Origin: Phytoactinopolyspora mesophila
Lineage (GTDB): Bacteria; Actinomycetota; Actinomycetes; Jiangellales; Jiangellaceae
DNA: 64,000 nucleotides
Assembly (NCBI RefSeq): GCF_010122465.1
Contig: NZ_WLZY01000012.1
Location: 1 to 64,000, forward strand
Direction of reading: 5' to 3'
Shown one piece after another: positions 61,759 through 64,000 of this stretch. Numbering within the stretch: position 1 is the first letter of the stretch; every line of letters begins with the position of its first letter. Both the position numbers and the translations under genes were made by a program. Under the pieces are notes generated by a model. The model worked only from the letters and a program-made list of their open reading frames with translations, made no database searches and was not told the origin of the DNA.

Positions 61759-62772
61759 TTGAGTATGACGGAAACCGACGCCCTGCGCACGCCGGGAGAA
61801 GCTGGCAAGCGCTTGACGGCGCGAATCCCTCCCCATGCCTATTTCGTGGTCAGCGCCATATTCCACTACCTCGGCCCGGCGTTCGCCGTGCTCCTGTTCG
61901 CCCGTGTAGACGTCCTGGGTGTCGCCTGGCTGCGGATCGCCGCCGCCGCGCTGATCTTCGCGATGTGGAGGCGGCCCTGGCGAATCTGGGCCGGACTCTC
62001 CCATGGCGTACGCATGCTGCTGATGGCCTGGGGAGCGGTTCTCGCCGTTATGAACAGCTGCTTCTACCTCGCCCTCGACCGGCTGCCACTGGGGACGGTG
62101 GCCGCCATCGAGTTCCTCCCCGTCATCGTGCTGGCGGCCGTCGCCGCCCGCACTCCCCGTAACGCGGTCGCGCTCCTCGCCGCTGTCGCCGGGGTCTACC
62201 TCCTGACCGATGTTCGGCTGGTGGCAGAGCCCATCGGCATAGCATTCGCCTTCGCCAATGCTGTGCTATTCACCCTTTACATCGTCCTCGCGCACCGGGT
62301 GGCGCGGAATTCCGCGGTCAAGGGCATCGACGGCCTGGCCGTCGCCATGCTCGTCGCGGCCGTGGTCGCCATGCCGGTTGGCATTCCGAGCGCCGCGCCG
62401 GTATTCGCCGACCCGATCGCGCTGGCCGCCGGCGTAGGTGTCGGCATCACCTCATCGGTCATCCCTTACCTCTGTGACCAGCTCGCCATGGCCCGGCTCG
62501 CGCGTGCCACGTACGCGCTGCTGGTCTCGATCCTGCCCGCCACCGCCACTTTGATCGGCATCGTCGTGCTCACTCAGATCCCGACCTTCGCGGAGGCGTT
62601 CGGCGTCGGCCTGGTAATCGTCGGCGTCGCGATTCACCGAGAGCACCTTCCGCACTCGCGCCGACGATCGAGCGACGGCGCCGTGGCGCGGCGCGAACGT
62701 CCAAGCCAGCAGGAAGACGGCGGTCAAAACCAGCACGATGGTGCCACCGACGGGGAGATCGTAGCTCCATGA
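61759..62772 (+). CDS. EamA-family transporter (RhtA-like) with antisense-derived tail
   Basis: A 337-residue DMT-type transporter with ten helices in two EamA repeats (PLGTVAAIEFLPVIVLAAV and ARATYALLVSILPATATLIG as equivalents), close to the threonine/homoserine exporter RhtA. The fold is complete by about residue 295 (near nucleotide 62640). The remaining ~42 residues are polar and have no family counterpart, and are read through the antisense of the convergent zinc permease gene. The overlap is 321 bp. An Lrp regulator is divergent. Confidence 0.85.
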   Translation: MSMTETDALRTPGEAGKRLTARIPPHAYFVVSAIFHYLGPAFAVLLFARVDVLGVAWLRIAAAALIFAMWRRPWRIWAGLSHGVRMLLMAWGAVLAVMNSCFYLALDRLPLGTVAAIEFLPVIVLAAVAARTPRNAVALLAAVAGVYLLTDVRLVAEPIGIAFAFANAVLFTLYIVLAHRVARNSAVKGIDGLAVAMLVAAVVAMPVGIPSAAPVFADPIALAAGVGVGITSSVIPYLCDQLAMARLARATYALLVSILPATATLIGIVVLTQIPTFAEAFGVGLVIVGVAIHREHLPHSRRRSSDGAVARRERPSQQEDGGQNQHDGATDGEIVAP

Positions 62773-63504
62773 CAGATACAGACCGACGATCGCCGACGAT
62801 CCGCCGATCACCGGCGCCAATAGCATCATCACGGCAAGACGATCGGTGAGCAGGCGGGCGGTCGCGGCCGGGGTGAGGAGAAGTGCCAGGACGAGGATGT
62901 TGCCGATGGTTTGCACCGCGATCACGATGGCCACCGTGACCATCACATACAGGGCGATGTCCAGCCAGAACACCTTCAGCCCCATCGACCGCGCCATCTC
63001 CCGGTCCAAACTGACCGCGACGAACTCCTTGTGCAGCAGGAACACGATGGCGAGTACCGACACTCCGGTGATGCCGACCAGATACAGGTCTTCGTCGGGA
63101 ATGCCAGTAATGGACCCGAACAGGAACTGCTGCAGCGACCCGGCATAACCCGGCGCCTGGGAGATGATGACGATCCCCACGGCGAACGCGGCAACGTGCA
63201 GGACCCCGATGATGGAGTCCTCTTTGATCCGGCGGTTCTGGGAGAAGATCACCATCAGCAACGCGGTCACGACACCGGCGACGGCACCGCCCAGCACAAG
63301 GCTGCCCTGCAGGACGAATGCGACGGCCAAGCCGGGAAAGACCGCGTGGGCGACGGCGTGACCGATGAACGCCATTCCCCGCAGCACCACGTAACAGCCG
63401 ACCACGCCGCAGACGATGCTCGACATCACCGCGATCAGCATGGCCTTCGGCAGAAAGGCGAGATCCGGATTGAACAGGTCGGTCAGGAACTCGGGGATCG
63501 ACAT
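62452..63504 (-). CDS. Zn/Mn ABC transporter permease (ZnuB/AztB type) with antisense-derived tail
   Basis: A 350-residue permease. The N-terminal ~285 residues form eight helices of the ABC-3 (ZnuB/MntB) fold, with GHAVAHAVFPGLAVAF and ALLLTPAATARLLTDRLA as family sequences. The last ~65 residues are hydrophilic (RDADDYQADAERLREGRDLS) and lie wholly in the antisense of the EamA transporter. ATG at 63504 is two bases from the ATPase stop. It probably imports zinc, and zinc repression would be expected. Confidence 0.87.
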   Translation of the reverse strand: MSIPEFLTDLFNPDLAFLPKAMLIAVMSSIVCGVVGCYVVLRGMAFIGHAVAHAVFPGLAVAFVLQGSLVLGGAVAGVVTALLMVIFSQNRRIKEDSIIGVLHVAAFAVGIVIISQAPGYAGSLQQFLFGSITGIPDEDLYLVGITGVSVLAIVFLLHKEFVAVSLDREMARSMGLKVFWLDIALYVMVTVAIVIAVQTIGNILVLALLLTPAATARLLTDRLAVMMLLAPVIGGSSAIVGLYLSWSYDLPVGGTIVLVLTAVFLLAWTFAPRHGAVARSSARVRKVLSVNRDADDYQADAERLREGRDLSEHDDADQSGGGGQDRDQQRVRGTREPGHGELVTEVRDDR

Positions 63505-63506
63505 GC

Positions 63507-64000
63507 TCAGGCCACCTTCAGGATCTTCATCAGCGGGCTGTTCTCTCCGACGCCGAAGGTGCGCTTCCACACGTCGTGATCTTCCAGCTCGCCCGGCGAG
63601 GCGTCGGCGATAATCGTCCCGTTGAGCAGGGCGAGCCGCGTGCATGACTCGAGCGCCAAGACGAGGTCGTGGGTGGTCATCAGCACGGCTTTGTCCTCGC
63701 ATGAGAGCTGGTAAAACAGGTCGTTCAGCAGCTCCTGGGTGGGCATGTCGAGTCCGGTGAAAGGCTCGTCCAGTAGCAAGATGCTCGGCTGGAGTGCCAG
63801 TGCCCGGGCCACGAGCACTCGTTGTCGTTGCCCACCGGACAGCTCACCTACCGGGCGGGTGCGCAAATCGGCGATCTGGACCCGTTCCATCGCCTCTGTC
63901 GCGGCGCGCCAGTCGGCCACGCCCGGCCGCCGGAACAGACCGATCCGGCCGGCCCGGCCGCTCATCACGGTGTTCTCCACCGAGATCGGAAAGTCCCAGG
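63507..64000 (-). CDS. Zn/Mn ABC transporter ATP-binding protein, partial
   Basis: The C-terminal ~164 residues of the ATPase for the preceding permease. It contains the signature LSGGQRQRVLVARAL, Walker B ILLLDEPFTGLD and the switch His in MTTHDLVLALE. The reading frame stays open to the right edge of the window, so the N terminus and Walker A lie outside. AztD is 15 kb away here; the substrate-binding protein is not in view. Confidence 0.9.
   Translation of the reverse strand, partial: WDFPISVENTVMSGRAGRIGLFRRPGVADWRAATEAMERVQIADLRTRPVGELSGGQRQRVLVARALALQPSILLLDEPFTGLDMPTQELLNDLFYQLSCEDKAVLMTTHDLVLALESCTRLALLNGTIIADASPGELEDHDVWKRTFGVGENSPLMKILKVA

Overview
This is a high-GC, gene-dense chromosomal window from an actinomycete. 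The evidence is a WhiB-family iron-sulfur regulator, an actinobacterial protein O-mannosyltransferase beside rsmI, a deazaflavin (F420)-type nitroreductase, a glutathionyl/mycothiolyl-hydroquinone reductase, and frequent GTG starts with ATGA or GTGA gene overlaps. A filamentous, possibly salt- or alkali-tolerant member (for example of the Jiangellales) is a guess. It rests on three kinds of cation/proton antiporter here: NhaA, a six-gene Mrp complex and a CPA2 antiporter.

Layout. 0.25-3.3 kb: an aldo/keto reductase, two tandem paralogous small proteins and a membrane protein. 3.3-32.9 kb: a backbone with the content of the Mycobacterium tuberculosis ponA2-whiB4-Rv3680-Rv3679-(Rv3678A)-Rv3678c-Rv3677c-crp-nth-Rv3672c-marP-ephE-Rv3669 block (synteny recalled, not searched). 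It is interrupted by insertions: an ABC exporter with a GbsR/MarR-type regulator, a CPA2 antiporter, an EamA/DMT transporter with a paralogous regulator, a branched-chain keto-acid dehydrogenase E1 pair with an Lrp regulator, a second NUDIX gene, nhaA, and the mrp operon. 33-44 kb: housekeeping and sugar-phosphate genes (GntR plus SIS pair, SpoU methyltransferase, cstA, pyrE, SDR, disA). 44-48 kb: secreted proteins and a zinc-chaperone-like lipoprotein behind a Fur/Zur-like box. 48-58 kb: hexosaminidase, rsmI/pmt, a TMEM165/GDT1 transporter behind a yybP-ykoY-type manganese riboswitch, a Nat-type ABC exporter and a NarL-type two-component system. 58-64 kb: hydroquinone reductase, two unrecognised accessory genes, Lrp plus EamA, and a zinc/manganese ABC transporter that runs off the right edge.

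Functionally, ion homeostasis (Na+, H+, K+, Zn, Mn) and envelope maintenance (PBP, MarP, PMT, NatAB) dominate. Several transporter genes sit divergently from their probable regulators.

The strongest unexplained signal is a dispersed family of palindromic intergenic elements near 20.7, 40, 49.7 and 53.2 kb. Two abut a stop codon and a third overlaps one. They share a core, and their long arms differ in sequence between copies yet still pair within each intact copy. One copy has expanded into two opposing tandem arrays. A separate 163-bp palindrome at 6.3 kb has the same placement. Other points of interest are an 11-codon leader ORF coupled to mrpA, a 321-bp convergent antisense overlap of two transporter genes, an Asn at the nucleophile position of an EphE-like hydrolase, and a secreted protein with three evenly spaced Cys-pair repeats.
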